The position numbers and the translations under genes were made by a program. A stretch of 64,000 nt of DNA from Hyphomicrobiales bacterium (GTDB lineage Bacteria > Pseudomonadota > Alphaproteobacteria > Rhizobiales > Rhizobiaceae), in assembly GCA_900469625.1 (NCBI GenBank), contig UBXV01000007.1:1-64000 (forward strand). Reading direction: 5' to 3'. This document shows positions 1-8,223 of this stretch, in pieces. The notes beneath the pieces are model-generated. The model saw only the letters and a program-made list of their open reading frames with translations. It ran no database searches and was not told the origin of the DNA. Positions within the stretch are counted from its first letter, which is position 1; the number at the start of each line of letters is the position of its first letter.

Positions 1-2027
1 AGAAGCGCGTTGAGAGAGGCTGCTTCCGACGCCAGGCCATGGCTTGCCGCCGTCTGCTCTTCCACCATCGCCGCGTTCTGCTGCGTGCCCTGGTCCATCG
101 TGTTGACCGCGGTGTTGATCTCCTGAAGGCCCGTCGACTGCTCGCGCGTCGCCGTCACGATCGCACTCACATGCTTGTTGATCTCCTGCACCTCGGAAAC
201 GATCGTCTGCAGCGCCTTGCCGGTATCGCCGACCAGCGTCACGCCGCTGCGCACCTGGTTGCCCGAGGTGGTGATCAGCGCCTTGATCTCCTTGGCCGCA
301 TTGGCCGAACGCTGCGCAAGCTCGCGCACTTCCTGGGCGACGACCGCAAAGCCCTTGCCGGCGTCCCCTGCCCGCGCCGCCTCGACGCCGGCATTCAGCG
401 CCAGCAGGTTGGTCTGGAAGGCGATGTCGTCGATGACGCCGATGATGTTGGAGATCTCGCCTGACGATTTCTCGATCGCATGCATCGCCTCGACCGCATT
501 GGCGACAACCTCGCCGGACTTTTCCGCACCCGCTCGGGTACGGGCGACCAGCGCGCCGACTTCCTCGGCGCGACGGGCGGAATCCTTGACCGTGGTGGTG
601 ATCTCTTCAAGCGCTGCTGCCGTCTCTTCGACGGAGGCTGCCTGCTGTTCGGTGCGGCGGGCGAGATCGTCGGCGGCCGAGCGGATTTCCGTCGCGCCGG
701 CATCGATGCCGCGGGCGTTGGCGCCGACGGCGCAGAGCGTATCGTGCAGCTTGGCGACCGAATTGTTGAAGTCGGCACGCAGGCGGTCGAGACGATCGGC
801 GAAGGGATTGTCGATGCGGTAGGCGAGATCGCCGTCGGCAAGACGGCCGAGACCGGTCGCCAGACCGTCGACGGCCTGCTGGATCTCGGCGGCGTCACGG
901 GCCTTCTGCGCCTCGCGCTCCAGACGCTCGCGCTCCGACATTGAACGGTTGGCATCCGCTTCGTCTTCGAGACGCGCGCGCTCGACCGCATTGGCCTTGA
1001 AAACGGCGACAGCGGCGGCCATCGAGCCGATCTGGTCGGTGCGCTCTTCGCCGGGGATTTCGACGTTGTGGTTGCCCGAAGCCAGCTTTTCCATCGCGCC
1101 GGTCATATCGGTCACCGGACGGATGACGAGGCGGTTGAGGAAGGTCGCGAGGAAGACGAGCATCACGCCGACCGCAAGCAGGGTCGCGACGGTGGCCGCA
1201 ATGCGGAACTGGTCGATGGCGGAATAGGCGACATCGGCGTCGATGACGAAGCCGACATACCATTCGACCGAGGGCAGCCCCTCGACGGGTACGAAGCTGA
1301 CGATCATCGGCTTGCCGTCGAGCTCTGTGTTCATGATGCCAGAGCTGATCGTCGGCGTGTTGGTCGGGAAGGCGTCCGACAGCGTCTTGGTGACGAGCTT
1401 GGCGTCCGGATGCACGAGGATCTGACCGTCCTTGCTGGCGAGGAAGGCGAAGCCTTCGCCGCCAACGTCGATGCCCTTGATCATCTGCACCAGCGTTTCG
1501 AGCGAGAAGTCGCTGCCGGCCACGCCGTAGAGCTTGCCGTCACGCTTGACCGGGATGGCCGCGCTGATGATGAGGTCGCCGGTCGAGGCGTCGACATAGG
1601 GCTCGGTCAGCACGCGTGCGTCGGCCTTGACCGCCTGCTGGTACCACGGACGCTGGCGCGGGTCGTAGCCCGCCGGCATCGGGTTGTCAGGCCAGGTGAT
1701 GAACTTGCCCGCCTCGTTGCCGACATAGGTCGACATGAATTCGTTGGTCAGCACATCGTTCTTGAGGATCGGCTGGACACCGGCGTCGTCAGCCGCGCGG
1801 CCAGCGGCATCGGCCACCATCGCCGTCAGGGTGACGCGGCCGTTCAGCCACTTGGCGACGCTCTGCGCGGCCTGATCGCCGGAGGACGCTATGTTTTCTT
1901 CCACAGCCTTCGTCGTGGTGTCGTACTGGAGGCTGTCGATATAGACGGAAAAGCCGACGAAGGCGGTGACCACGACACCGGACGCGGCAACCAGAATGCG
2001 CGTCATGAGGTTCGATCGCTTGGACAA
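1..2027 (-). CDS. Methyl-accepting chemotaxis protein with dCache sensor (3' end outside window)
   Basis: Membrane chemoreceptor that passes a periplasmic ligand signal to CheA/CheW. The reading frame is open from a TTG at 2027, with AGGAG six bases upstream, to the window edge; an ATG seven codons on (2006) has no Shine-Dalgarno. Order: a first membrane helix at about residues 9-25, a periplasmic double-Cache domain to about 270, a second helix at about 270-292, HAMP segments at about 293-345 and 390-440, then the cytoplasmic signalling domain with its hairpin tip around [20 protein letters not shown]. The sensor holds RPWYQQA, EPYVDAS and GSDF, which resemble the dCache motif that binds amino acids or quaternary amines (compare McpU/McpX of S. 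meliloti). The C-terminal end, including any CheR/CheB docking tail, is missing. The ligand is inferred. Confidence 0.93.
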   Translation of the reverse strand, partial: MSKRSNLMTRILVAASGVVVTAFVGFSVYIDSLQYDTTTKAVEENIASSGDQAAQSVAKWLNGRVTLTAMVADAAGRAADDAGVQPILKNDVLTNEFMSTYVGNEAGKFITWPDNPMPAGYDPRQRPWYQQAVKADARVLTEPYVDASTGDLIISAAIPVKRDGKLYGVAGSDFSLETLVQMIKGIDVGGEGFAFLASKDGQILVHPDAKLVTKTLSDAFPTNTPTISSGIMNTELDGKPMIVSFVPVEGLPSVEWYVGFVIDADVAYSAIDQFRIAATVATLLAVGVMLVFLATFLNRLVIRPVTDMTGAMEKLASGNHNVEIPGEERTDQIGSMAAAVAVFKANAVERARLEDEADANRSMSERERLEREAQKARDAAEIQQAVDGLATGLGRLADGDLAYRIDNPFADRLDRLRADFNNSVAKLHDTLCAVGANARGIDAGATEIRSAADDLARRTEQQAASVEETAAALEEITTTVKDSARRAEEVGALVARTRAGAEKSGEVVANAVEAMHAIEKSSGEISNIIGVIDDIAFQTNLLALNAGVEAARAGDAGKGFAVVAQEVRELAQRSANAAKEIKALITTSGNQVRSGVTLVGDTGKALQTIVSEVQEINKHVSAIVTATREQSTGLQEINTAVNTMDQGTQQNAAMVEEQTAASHGLASEAASLNAL

Positions 2028-2468
2028 GATGGGCTCCTAACAGGGGCCGGCGTGCTTCGCCGGACATGAGCTCTCGATGATTTTCGCGCGCAGCATCGCC
2101 CAGCCGCCGGGATGGCGGACAGTCAAGCCTCGGGAAAACGTTGAACATGCCTAAGAGGCGGGAGCAGCCATGCGTCATGCGGCCGGGGCCGCCCTCGTAA
2201 GGGTAGGCCTATCGCGCCGAACGCTAGCGATGGCTATTTAAGAAGCGATTAAAATTGACATATGCAAGTTCGCGATGCCGGCGGCAACCTGATCTTTACA
2301 ATCGCTCGCCTAAAAGACCGCCCCGAATTTGCCAGCTCCGCCCCTGAAGGACGGCGACGACAAAGCGCGCCGGCGGTGATCGCCAGCGCGGGGGCATCGA
2401 GCCACAAGACCCTGATTTTTATCGCATATGCCTGCTTCGCACAGGCGTTCGACTTAACCCAGGATGCG
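2028..2468. other. Intergenic region upstream of the chemoreceptor gene
   Basis: This 441-base stretch separates the chemoreceptor start from the end of the enoyl-CoA hydratase operon, both on the minus strand. It should contain the chemoreceptor promoter and the end of the operon transcript. An AT-rich patch lies around 2235-2265. I see no clear sigma-54 or sigma-70 consensus, no strong terminator hairpin and no convincing small gene; the plus-strand frame that crosses it runs antisense through the hydratase. Confidence 0.5.
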
Positions 2469-3221
2469 TCAGCGACGCATGAAGGCTTCGAAGGCCGCCC
2501 TTGCCTCTGCGCTTTTCAGCTGGGCAGCAAAATGCGTGGCTTCTTCGTCGATACGGGCAAGCACATCGCTGCGGTCGCCGCGCACGAGATCGCGGGCGAT
2601 GCGAAGCGCCTCCGGCGGCTTCTTGGCAAGGCGGGCGGCCAGAGACAGCGTCTCGTCTTCGACGGCATCCTGGCCGACGATCTTCCAGATCAGCCCCGCC
2701 TCGAGCGCGTCACGCGCCTCAAGCGGCGCACCGGCAGCCAGGAGCGCGAAGGCGCGCTGATGACCCATGACGCGCGGCGCGATCAGGCTAGACGCGGCTT
2801 CCGGCACAAGCGCGAGATCGACGAACGGCGTCTTGAAGACCGAGCGGGCGGAGGAAATCGTCAAATCGCAGTGCAGATGGATCGTCGTGCCGATGCCGAT
2901 CGCCAGGCCGTCGACACCGGAGACGACAGGCTTGGCAGCGCTTGCCAACGCCTTCAGGAAATCGATGACCTCGGTGCCCATCGTACCGCCCATGGCGAAT
3001 GCCAGGAAGTCGGCCATGTCGTTGCCGGCCGAAAAGCAGCCGTCGGTGCCGAGAAACGCGGTGACGCGAACGGCCGGATCGCTGCCGGCGACGGTCAGGG
3101 CATTGGTCATCTTCGCGTACATGTCACGCGTGATGGCGTTCTTCTTTTCCGGCCGGTTGAGGCGAATGACCTGTACGCCCGGATAGACCTCCGGACGTTC
3201 GATAAGCACGTGGTCAGTCAT
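2469..3221 (-). CDS. Enoyl-CoA hydratase/isomerase family protein
   Basis: Crotonase-fold enzyme of 250 residues, the usual family length, expected to hydrate or isomerise enoyl-CoA esters in fatty-acid or branched-chain breakdown. The ATG at 3221 follows GAGGG at good spacing and lies 10 bases after the stop of the acyl-CoA dehydrogenase gene, so the two are co-transcribed; a longer frame upstream only overlaps that gene. The oxyanion-hole region reads CFSAGNDMADF at about residues 65-75 and the second Gly-rich loop VDGLAIGIGTT at about 101-111. The catalytic region reads FVDLALVPEAASS: only the second acidic residue (Glu in VPEA) is present and the first Glu of true hydratases is absent. 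Single-Glu enzymes are often delta3-delta2-enoyl-CoA isomerases, so the exact reaction is uncertain. Confidence 0.9.
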   Translation of the reverse strand: MTDHVLIERPEVYPGVQVIRLNRPEKKNAITRDMYAKMTNALTVAGSDPAVRVTAFLGTDGCFSAGNDMADFLAFAMGGTMGTEVIDFLKALASAAKPVVSGVDGLAIGIGTTIHLHCDLTISSARSVFKTPFVDLALVPEAASSLIAPRVMGHQRAFALLAAGAPLEARDALEAGLIWKIVGQDAVEDETLSLAARLAKKPPEALRIARDLVRGDRSDVLARIDEEATHFAAQLKSAEARAAFEAFMRR

Positions 3222-3231
3222 GATTTTTCCC

Positions 3232-5010
3232 TCAACCCAAGACGGCGCGCGCGGCAGCCAGGCTGTCAGCGCCGGTAACGACACGATCCTTCAAGGCGGA
3301 CGTCTCCGCCAGCATGTTTTCGGCGGCAAACCGGCTGAGCGCGATGCGCTGCTCGTCCTTGCCGTCGGACGCTTCGGCAAGGCCGCCCTTGGCGAGATAG
3401 GCGCCGGTCAGCGCGAGGCCGAACAGGCGCTGATAGGCGGTCGCGCCCGCGAGCGCCTCGGAGAGCTGGCCGGCCGAGACCGCCGCAAGCAGCCACTCCG
3501 TCGCATCGGTGAGATCGTCGAGTGCCGCATCGAGCCGCGCTGCCGTTTGGCCGAAACCTTCGCGGTTGGAGGCGCTGACCGCAGAAGCGATCTCCCGCAG
3601 CTCGGCGATGAACCCGCGCACATGGGCACCGCCCGAAAGCGGCAGCTTGCGGGTGACGAGGTCGATTGCCTGGATGCCGTTGGTGCCCTCGTAGATCGGG
3701 GCGATGCGGGCGTCGCGCAGATAGCGGGCGGCACCCGTTTCCTCGATGAAGCCCATGCCGCCATGCACCTGGACGCCGAGCGAGGCGACGTCGACGCCGG
3801 CATCGGTTGCAAATGACTTGGCGATCGGCGTCAGCAGGCTGGAGCGCTCCTGCCAGTAGGCGGCGCTGTCACCTTCGACATGGCCCATGTCCACCGCGTG
3901 GGCACAGGCATAGGCGATGGCGCGCGAGCCTTGCGTCAGGGCCTTCATGGTCAAAAGCATGCGGGCAACGTCGGGATGCTCGATGATCGGGCTCATGCCC
4001 TGGCCGGACCAGCCGGGCGCCTTGCCCTGGGTACGCTCCTTGGCAAAGGCAATCGCCTTCTGCGTGGCGGCGTCGGCGATGGCAACGCCCTGCATGCCGA
4101 CGGCAAGGCGGGCGTTGTTCATCATGGTGAACATGCAGGCCAGGCCACGGTTTTCCTCACCGATGAGGTAGCCGACAGCCCCCTTCTCAGCCCCGAACCT
4201 GCCGTCGCCATAGATCATGGTGCAGGTGGGCGAGCCATGAATGCCGAGCTTGTGTTCGAGCGAATGGCAGAACAGGTCGTTGCGCTCGCCGAGCGAGCCG
4301 TCGGCATTCACCAGGAATTTCGGCACGAGGAACAGCGAAATGCCCCTGGTGCCGGCGGGCGCATCCGGCAACCGTGCCAGCACGAGATGAACGATGTTGT
4401 CGGTGAAGTCGTGTTCGCCCCAGGTGATGAAGATCTTCTGGCCGAAAATGCGATAGCTGCCATCGTCGCGGCGCTCGGCCCGCGTCTTCAGAACGCCGAG
4501 ATCGGAGCCGGCGTGCGGTTCCGTCAGGTTCATGGTGCCGGTCCATTCGCCGGACACCATCTTCGGCAGGTAGGTGGCCTTCAGTGCCTCGGAGCCATGC
4601 TTCTCCAGCGCCTCGACGGCGCCCATGGTCAGCGTCGGCCCGAGCGCAAAGGCCATCGAGCCGGCGTTCCACATTTCCATGGCCGCCACATGCAGCATGT
4701 GCGGCAGGTTCTGGCCGCCGAATTCTTCCGGCGCCGTCAGGCCGTTCCAGCCGCCGCCGATCCAGTTGTGGTAAAGATCGCGCCAGCCGTCCGGCGTCTC
4801 GACCTTGCCATCGACAAGGCGCGAGCCCTGCCTGTCGCCGACGTCGCCGAGCGGCGCCACTTCCTCGGTCGCAAAGCGTCCGGCTTCCGACAGGATCGCA
4901 TCCACCAGATCCTCGCCGAGATCGCCGAGGGCGCCGCTTTCCAGCGCGCCGGCCATGCCGGCCACATGCTTCAGGGTGAATGAGATCTCGTCGACGGGTG
5001 CCTTGTACAT
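3232..5010 (-). CDS. Acyl-CoA dehydrogenase (about 590-residue subfamily)
   Basis: FAD enzyme that oxidises acyl-CoA to trans-2-enoyl-CoA and passes electrons to ETF. The product is 592 residues, matching the long bacterial subfamily with an extra C-terminal helical domain rather than the 380-residue short form. The ATG at 5010 (MYKAPVDEISF) has GGAGG seven bases upstream. FAD-binding motif MNLTEPHAGSDLG is at about residue 155, the flavin-contacting KIFITWGEHDF near 190, and the catalytic Glu lies in IYEGTNGIQAID at about 438. It is first in a two-gene operon with the crotonase-family gene, which would take its product. A palindrome resembling a LiuR operator lies 72-87 bases upstream of the start. 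Substrate chain length cannot be read from the sequence. Confidence 0.94.
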   Translation of the reverse strand: MYKAPVDEISFTLKHVAGMAGALESGALGDLGEDLVDAILSEAGRFATEEVAPLGDVGDRQGSRLVDGKVETPDGWRDLYHNWIGGGWNGLTAPEEFGGQNLPHMLHVAAMEMWNAGSMAFALGPTLTMGAVEALEKHGSEALKATYLPKMVSGEWTGTMNLTEPHAGSDLGVLKTRAERRDDGSYRIFGQKIFITWGEHDFTDNIVHLVLARLPDAPAGTRGISLFLVPKFLVNADGSLGERNDLFCHSLEHKLGIHGSPTCTMIYGDGRFGAEKGAVGYLIGEENRGLACMFTMMNNARLAVGMQGVAIADAATQKAIAFAKERTQGKAPGWSGQGMSPIIEHPDVARMLLTMKALTQGSRAIAYACAHAVDMGHVEGDSAAYWQERSSLLTPIAKSFATDAGVDVASLGVQVHGGMGFIEETGAARYLRDARIAPIYEGTNGIQAIDLVTRKLPLSGGAHVRGFIAELREIASAVSASNREGFGQTAARLDAALDDLTDATEWLLAAVSAGQLSEALAGATAYQRLFGLALTGAYLAKGGLAEASDGKDEQRIALSRFAAENMLAETSALKDRVVTGADSLAAARAVLG

Positions 5011-5081
5011 GCTGATCCTCCCAGATACCGGGGCGCGTTGACAGCTCCGGCGCATCTTCGTTTGGCCGAACACTATTGATT

Positions 5082-5097
5082 TTTACGTAAACGTCAA
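5082..5097 (-). promoter_or_regulatory. Imperfect palindrome, LiuR-like operator
   Basis: On the minus strand the site reads TTGACGTTTACGTAAA, two near-inverted ACGT-centred half-sites. It lies upstream of the acyl-CoA dehydrogenase start. Its form resembles the motif described for LiuR, a MerR-family regulator of branched-chain amino acid and acyl-CoA breakdown in proteobacteria. The regulator assignment is from memory of that motif and is tentative; the palindrome itself is seen directly. Confidence 0.45.
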
Positions 5098-5141
5098 CGT
5101 CAATTCACCCCCTCATGCCGCCGCTGGCGTCACGGGCGGCA

Positions 5142-5159
5142 CCGTAACAAAACTGTCAT
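5142..5159 (+). promoter_or_regulatory. Possible Pho box upstream of the zntB-like gene
   Basis: Two 7-base direct repeats, CCGTAAC and CTGTCAT, are separated by AAAA, an 11-base period as in PhoB boxes (two CTGTCAT-like units). The right unit matches the consensus well, the left poorly. It ends 48 bases before the start of the transporter gene. Confidence 0.3.
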
Positions 5160-5207
5160 CAACGGCGCATAGAAGCCAGGGGATATGGCCCTCGCCAAGG
5201 CGTTCAC

Positions 5208-6197
5208 ATGAACCTGATTTCCCCAGAAATACCCGGCCTCGTCTGGGCCTACCGCTTCCTGCCGGGCGAAAGCCGATGTCAGCGCATCGCCAACGATGCC
5301 GCAATCGACGGTCTTATCAACGGTGACGGTTGGATCTGGTTGCACCTGGCGCTTTCGGACGCGCGCACGCCGGCGCTGATCGAGCGCATCGCTGGCCTGC
5401 CCGTGGCCGCTGTCACGACCTTGACCAGCCACGACACCCAGGCCGCCATCACCGTGTCCGACGATATCGTTCACGGCACGCTGGTCGATTTCGAGCGAAC
5501 CTTCGACGCGGTGACGAAGACCATCGGCTGGCTGCATTTCGCCGTCAGCGATCGGGTGATCATCACCACCCGGCTGCACCCGCTGCGCAGCATCGACCGG
5601 GTCAAGGCCGCAGTCGAAAAGAGCACGAAATGCGCGCGGCCGATCGATCTCTTCGAAATGCTGGTGGTGGAATTCCAGCGCACGCTGATCTCGCTGGTGC
5701 TGGAGCTGACGGAAGAGTTGAACGTGATCGAGGACCATGTCTATGGCGAGGCCGGCCACCGGCAGCAGCCGGGTCTCGCGCCGCTGCGCCGGACGGTCGT
5801 TCGCCTTCACCGGCACCTGCGCACGGTGCTTGCCCTTTTACGCCGCGCCGGCGCGTCTGATGAGGACGAGGTGCCGCCCGGCTTCATCGACGCCACCGAG
5901 CGCCTTTCGGACCGGCTGGAGGCGGTCGATCGCGACGTCTTTGCGCTGCAGGAACGTGCCCGGCTGCTGCACGAGGAGATCGACAGCAAGATTTCGTCCG
6001 AAACCAACCGCCACCTCTACATCCTGTCGCTGATGACGGCCTTCCTGCTGCCGCCGACGCTGGTCACAGGCTTCTTCGGCATGAACACCGGCGCACTACC
6101 CTTTGCCGATGGCGGCGGCACGCTCTATGCGGCACTGTTCATCGCGCTTTCCATGGGGCTAGCGTGGTGGATCCTCAGGCGGATCGGTATTCTGTGA
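5208..6197 (+). CDS. zntB: CorA-family zinc/divalent cation transporter, ZntB type
   Basis: Inner-membrane pentameric channel/transporter of the CorA superfamily, 329 residues, normal for ZntB. A long soluble N-terminal domain (about 1-265) with charged helices is followed by two membrane helices at the C-terminus (about 272-292 and 302-322). The signature at the end of the first helix is FFGMNTGALPF, with the GMN tripeptide at about residue 290 and the following T-G-x-L-P-F stretch favouring ZntB over Mg-type CorA. The start ATG lies just after GGCGTTCAC with no strong Shine-Dalgarno. The gene stands alone, divergent from the acyl-CoA dehydrogenase operon. Direction and metal (zinc export or uptake, nickel, cadmium) are inferred from the family. 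A second CorA-type gene at 54324-55301 has the more classic YGMNF motif. Confidence 0.88.
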   Translation: MNLISPEIPGLVWAYRFLPGESRCQRIANDAAIDGLINGDGWIWLHLALSDARTPALIERIAGLPVAAVTTLTSHDTQAAITVSDDIVHGTLVDFERTFDAVTKTIGWLHFAVSDRVIITTRLHPLRSIDRVKAAVEKSTKCARPIDLFEMLVVEFQRTLISLVLELTEELNVIEDHVYGEAGHRQQPGLAPLRRTVVRLHRHLRTVLALLRRAGASDEDEVPPGFIDATERLSDRLEAVDRDVFALQERARLLHEEIDSKISSETNRHLYILSLMTAFLLPPTLVTGFFGMNTGALPFADGGGTLYAALFIALSMGLAWWILRRIGIL

Positions 6198-6212
6198 CCT
6201 TGCCGACATGAC

Positions 6213-6235
6213 AAAGGCCGGGCAATGCCCAGCCT
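6213..6235. terminator. Hairpin between convergent genes
   Basis: The stem AAGGCCGGGC pairs with GCCCAGCCTT across a three-base loop, with one mismatch, between the convergent ends of the zntB-like and BA14K genes. T-runs on both sides are short, so efficiency is uncertain. Confidence 0.5.
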
Positions 6236-6261
6236 TCATCGCCGTCTATTTCCAGACCGTC

Positions 6262-6714
6262 TTAGCTGTAGGGCGAGTAGCACTGCCGGCGCGGCGCGCC
6301 ATAGGGCTGGTAGGTGTTGTCATATGCCCGGTAAGAGCGATAGCGGTCGTAGCACCATTGCACGTGACGGCTGCCATAGACGGGAGCCGGCCGCTGGTAG
6401 CGCGGCGGCTGGGCAACCGTACCGCCGATGATTACACCGGCGCCGAAGGCGGCCATCGGATACCACCAGCCATTGTAGTAACGGTAGCCCGGACGGCGAT
6501 AGTTATACCCGCGATAGCCATTGTAGTAATAGTAATTACCGCGCCGTTCGTATCCAGACCCGTATCCGGGCCGGCGATACTGAATCTCGGTGGCTTCGCT
6601 ATGCCGCTCAACGCGCGGCGGAGCCGGCATGAAGGCCTGTGACGGAGCCGCCGACGTCATTAAGACGGTCGCAGCAACCACAGCGGAAAACCACTTGCCA
6701 CTCATTGTTCTCAT
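6262..6714 (-). CDS. BA14K family protein (Tyr/Gly-rich secreted protein)
   Basis: Small exported protein of 150 residues. The start is the ATG at 6714 (MRTMSGKW), because GGAGG sits five bases before it, inside the extra codons of a longer frame that begins at 6726. A signal peptide ends near SAAPSQA at about residue 28. The middle is very rich in Tyr, Arg and Gly, followed by a short hydrophobic glycine segment (MAAFGAGVIIGGTVA, about residues 88-102). The C-terminus, HVQWCYDRYRSYRAYDNTY, carries the two-cysteine BA14K domain known from the Brucella immunoreactive lectin-like protein and common in Hyphomicrobiales. Function in the envelope is not established. Confidence 0.85.
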   Translation of the reverse strand: MRTMSGKWFSAVVAATVLMTSAAPSQAFMPAPPRVERHSEATEIQYRRPGYGSGYERRGNYYYYNGYRGYNYRRPGYRYYNGWWYPMAAFGAGVIIGGTVAQPPRYQRPAPVYGSRHVQWCYDRYRSYRAYDNTYQPYGAPRRQCYSPYS

Positions 6715-7112
6715 ATAAACCTCCATAAGGACGCCGCGCGCGCCACCCGGCGCAAGCGACCATCAGCACAACCGAAAGCTTCACCCGATTTCATCCTGAT
6801 GTCGATACCGCTCCGGGCGATGGCTCAACGAGAGCAATGAAACCGATTCATAACGGTTAAGTGTCGGGTTTTGTTCCATGTTCAGGCAATGCAAAACGGA
6901 GTATCGTGAGAGGCTGGCGCGACTATCGTGATAGGCAACGCCAGACCAGGGTGGAGGCGCTAAGGCCCCTGGCGCCGGGCTTCGAAACAGATCTCGAAGC
7001 AATCCCTAATATACATCCATAAGTCTCTATACATTCGCCACCGTCTCAAGCACAGTCGCCGCGGGGACCGGGATTTACGATCCATTAACTGTAGTGTCGG
7101 CAATCTCTCTGA
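6715..7112. other. Intergenic region between divergent genes
   Basis: A 398-base divergent region between the BA14K gene and the GH25 gene, presumably with both promoters. It is less GC-rich than the genes around it. I see no conserved regulator motif or RNA structure that I can name; a 73-codon minus-strand frame here has no ribosome site or recognisable sequence. Confidence 0.45.
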
Positions 7113-8174
7113 ATGGCAAAGCGGCATATCTCCACGTCACGGATGATTCTGCGCCTCGCGACCCTTCTGGGTCTGGTTTTCGCGGCGGCGAACGCACGCG
7201 CCGGAGAGCTCGAACCCTGGAAGACGAAATCCAACGCCATCGTCGTCGATGCCTATGAGCTGAACAGCATCGACTGGGAGGCCATGCTCGTCGACAAGCG
7301 CATCTCCGGCTTCATCGCCAAGGCCTCCGACGGCTTGCCCGAAAGCTTCTCCTGCACCGGCGATCACAACGGCGACACCTTCGCTCACTGCAAGACGATG
7401 TGGCGCAAATATGCCGTCAGCCGGGAACTCTACCAGACGCGACGGATGATCGCCCGCTCGCACGGCATGCTGTGGGGCGCCTACCACCTCGCCCGGCCCG
7501 GCAATCCGGTCGACCAGGCCAACCACTTCCTCGACTATGCGAGCCCACGCGACGACGAACTGATGGTGCTCGATCTCGAAGGCATCGACCCGGACAAGTA
7601 CATGTCGCTCGAAGACGCGGCGATCTTTGCCGGACATATCAAGACCCGCACCGGCCGCTACCCGATGCTCTACACCAATCACGTGACGGCGACATACATC
7701 GCCGCCAACCGTGAAAAGCACCGGCTTCTGTCACGCCTGCCGCTCTGGTATGCGCGCTACAAGCCCGATATCCGGAATGTCTTTCCGATGGGCAACTGGG
7801 ACAGCTACGCGCTGTGGCAATTCTCCTCGGGGATCAATTGCGGCAAGCGCCGTTGCCCCTACCGCGTTCCCGGCACGCTCGACGACATCGACGTCAACGT
7901 CGCCGCCATGACCAGCGCCGCCCTCAGATCGGTCTGGGCCGGGGGCACGTTGCTACCGGAAAAACCGATGCCTCTGATCCTGATCGCAAAGGCCGATGAA
8001 GGGGTCGGCGCGTCGAGCGTGGCCCGGGCAACGGCGACGATCGAAGCGCCCTTGCTCATCAGCCGCGCCGACGCCGCAAGCGCTGCCGGCGAAGGCGTCG
8101 ACATGATGGCGACGGGATCGATCGATTTCGGTCGGCACGAGCGGGCCGTGCGGCTGGCGGCGGCCGGCCGCTGA
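7113..8174 (+). CDS. GH25 family muramidase (lysozyme-like), exported
   Basis: Predicted peptidoglycan N-acetylmuramidase of 353 residues. An N-terminal signal peptide is visible (LRLATLLGLVFAAANARA, cleavage near residue 30). The GH25 barrel follows: first acidic motif IVVDAYELNSIDW at about 42-54, catalytic pair in VLDLEGID at about 151-158, YARYKPD at about 212, ALWQFSS at about 233 and the closing DDIDVN near 255. A 90-residue C-terminal extension has no recognised domain. The start is uncertain: the ATG at 7113 lacks a clear Shine-Dalgarno, and the internal ATG at 7143 would still leave a signal peptide. Family members remodel the host's own wall or are encoded by phages; no phage genes are nearby, so a cell-wall role is likely. 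Confidence 0.88.
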   Translation: MAKRHISTSRMILRLATLLGLVFAAANARAGELEPWKTKSNAIVVDAYELNSIDWEAMLVDKRISGFIAKASDGLPESFSCTGDHNGDTFAHCKTMWRKYAVSRELYQTRRMIARSHGMLWGAYHLARPGNPVDQANHFLDYASPRDDELMVLDLEGIDPDKYMSLEDAAIFAGHIKTRTGRYPMLYTNHVTATYIAANREKHRLLSRLPLWYARYKPDIRNVFPMGNWDSYALWQFSSGINCGKRRCPYRVPGTLDDIDVNVAAMTSAALRSVWAGGTLLPEKPMPLILIAKADEGVGASSVARATATIEAPLLISRADAASAAGEGVDMMATGSIDFGRHERAVRLAAAGR

Positions 8175-8223
8175 CGGGTCCCGCAACAGCAGCGCCGCTG
8201 CTCTCATTCATGTTCGCCCACGG

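Noticed and set aside
2262-3278. 338-codon plus-strand frame
   Set aside because: Antisense to the crotonase-family gene, with a run-on into intergenic DNA; high GC keeps it open. No domain or ribosome site.
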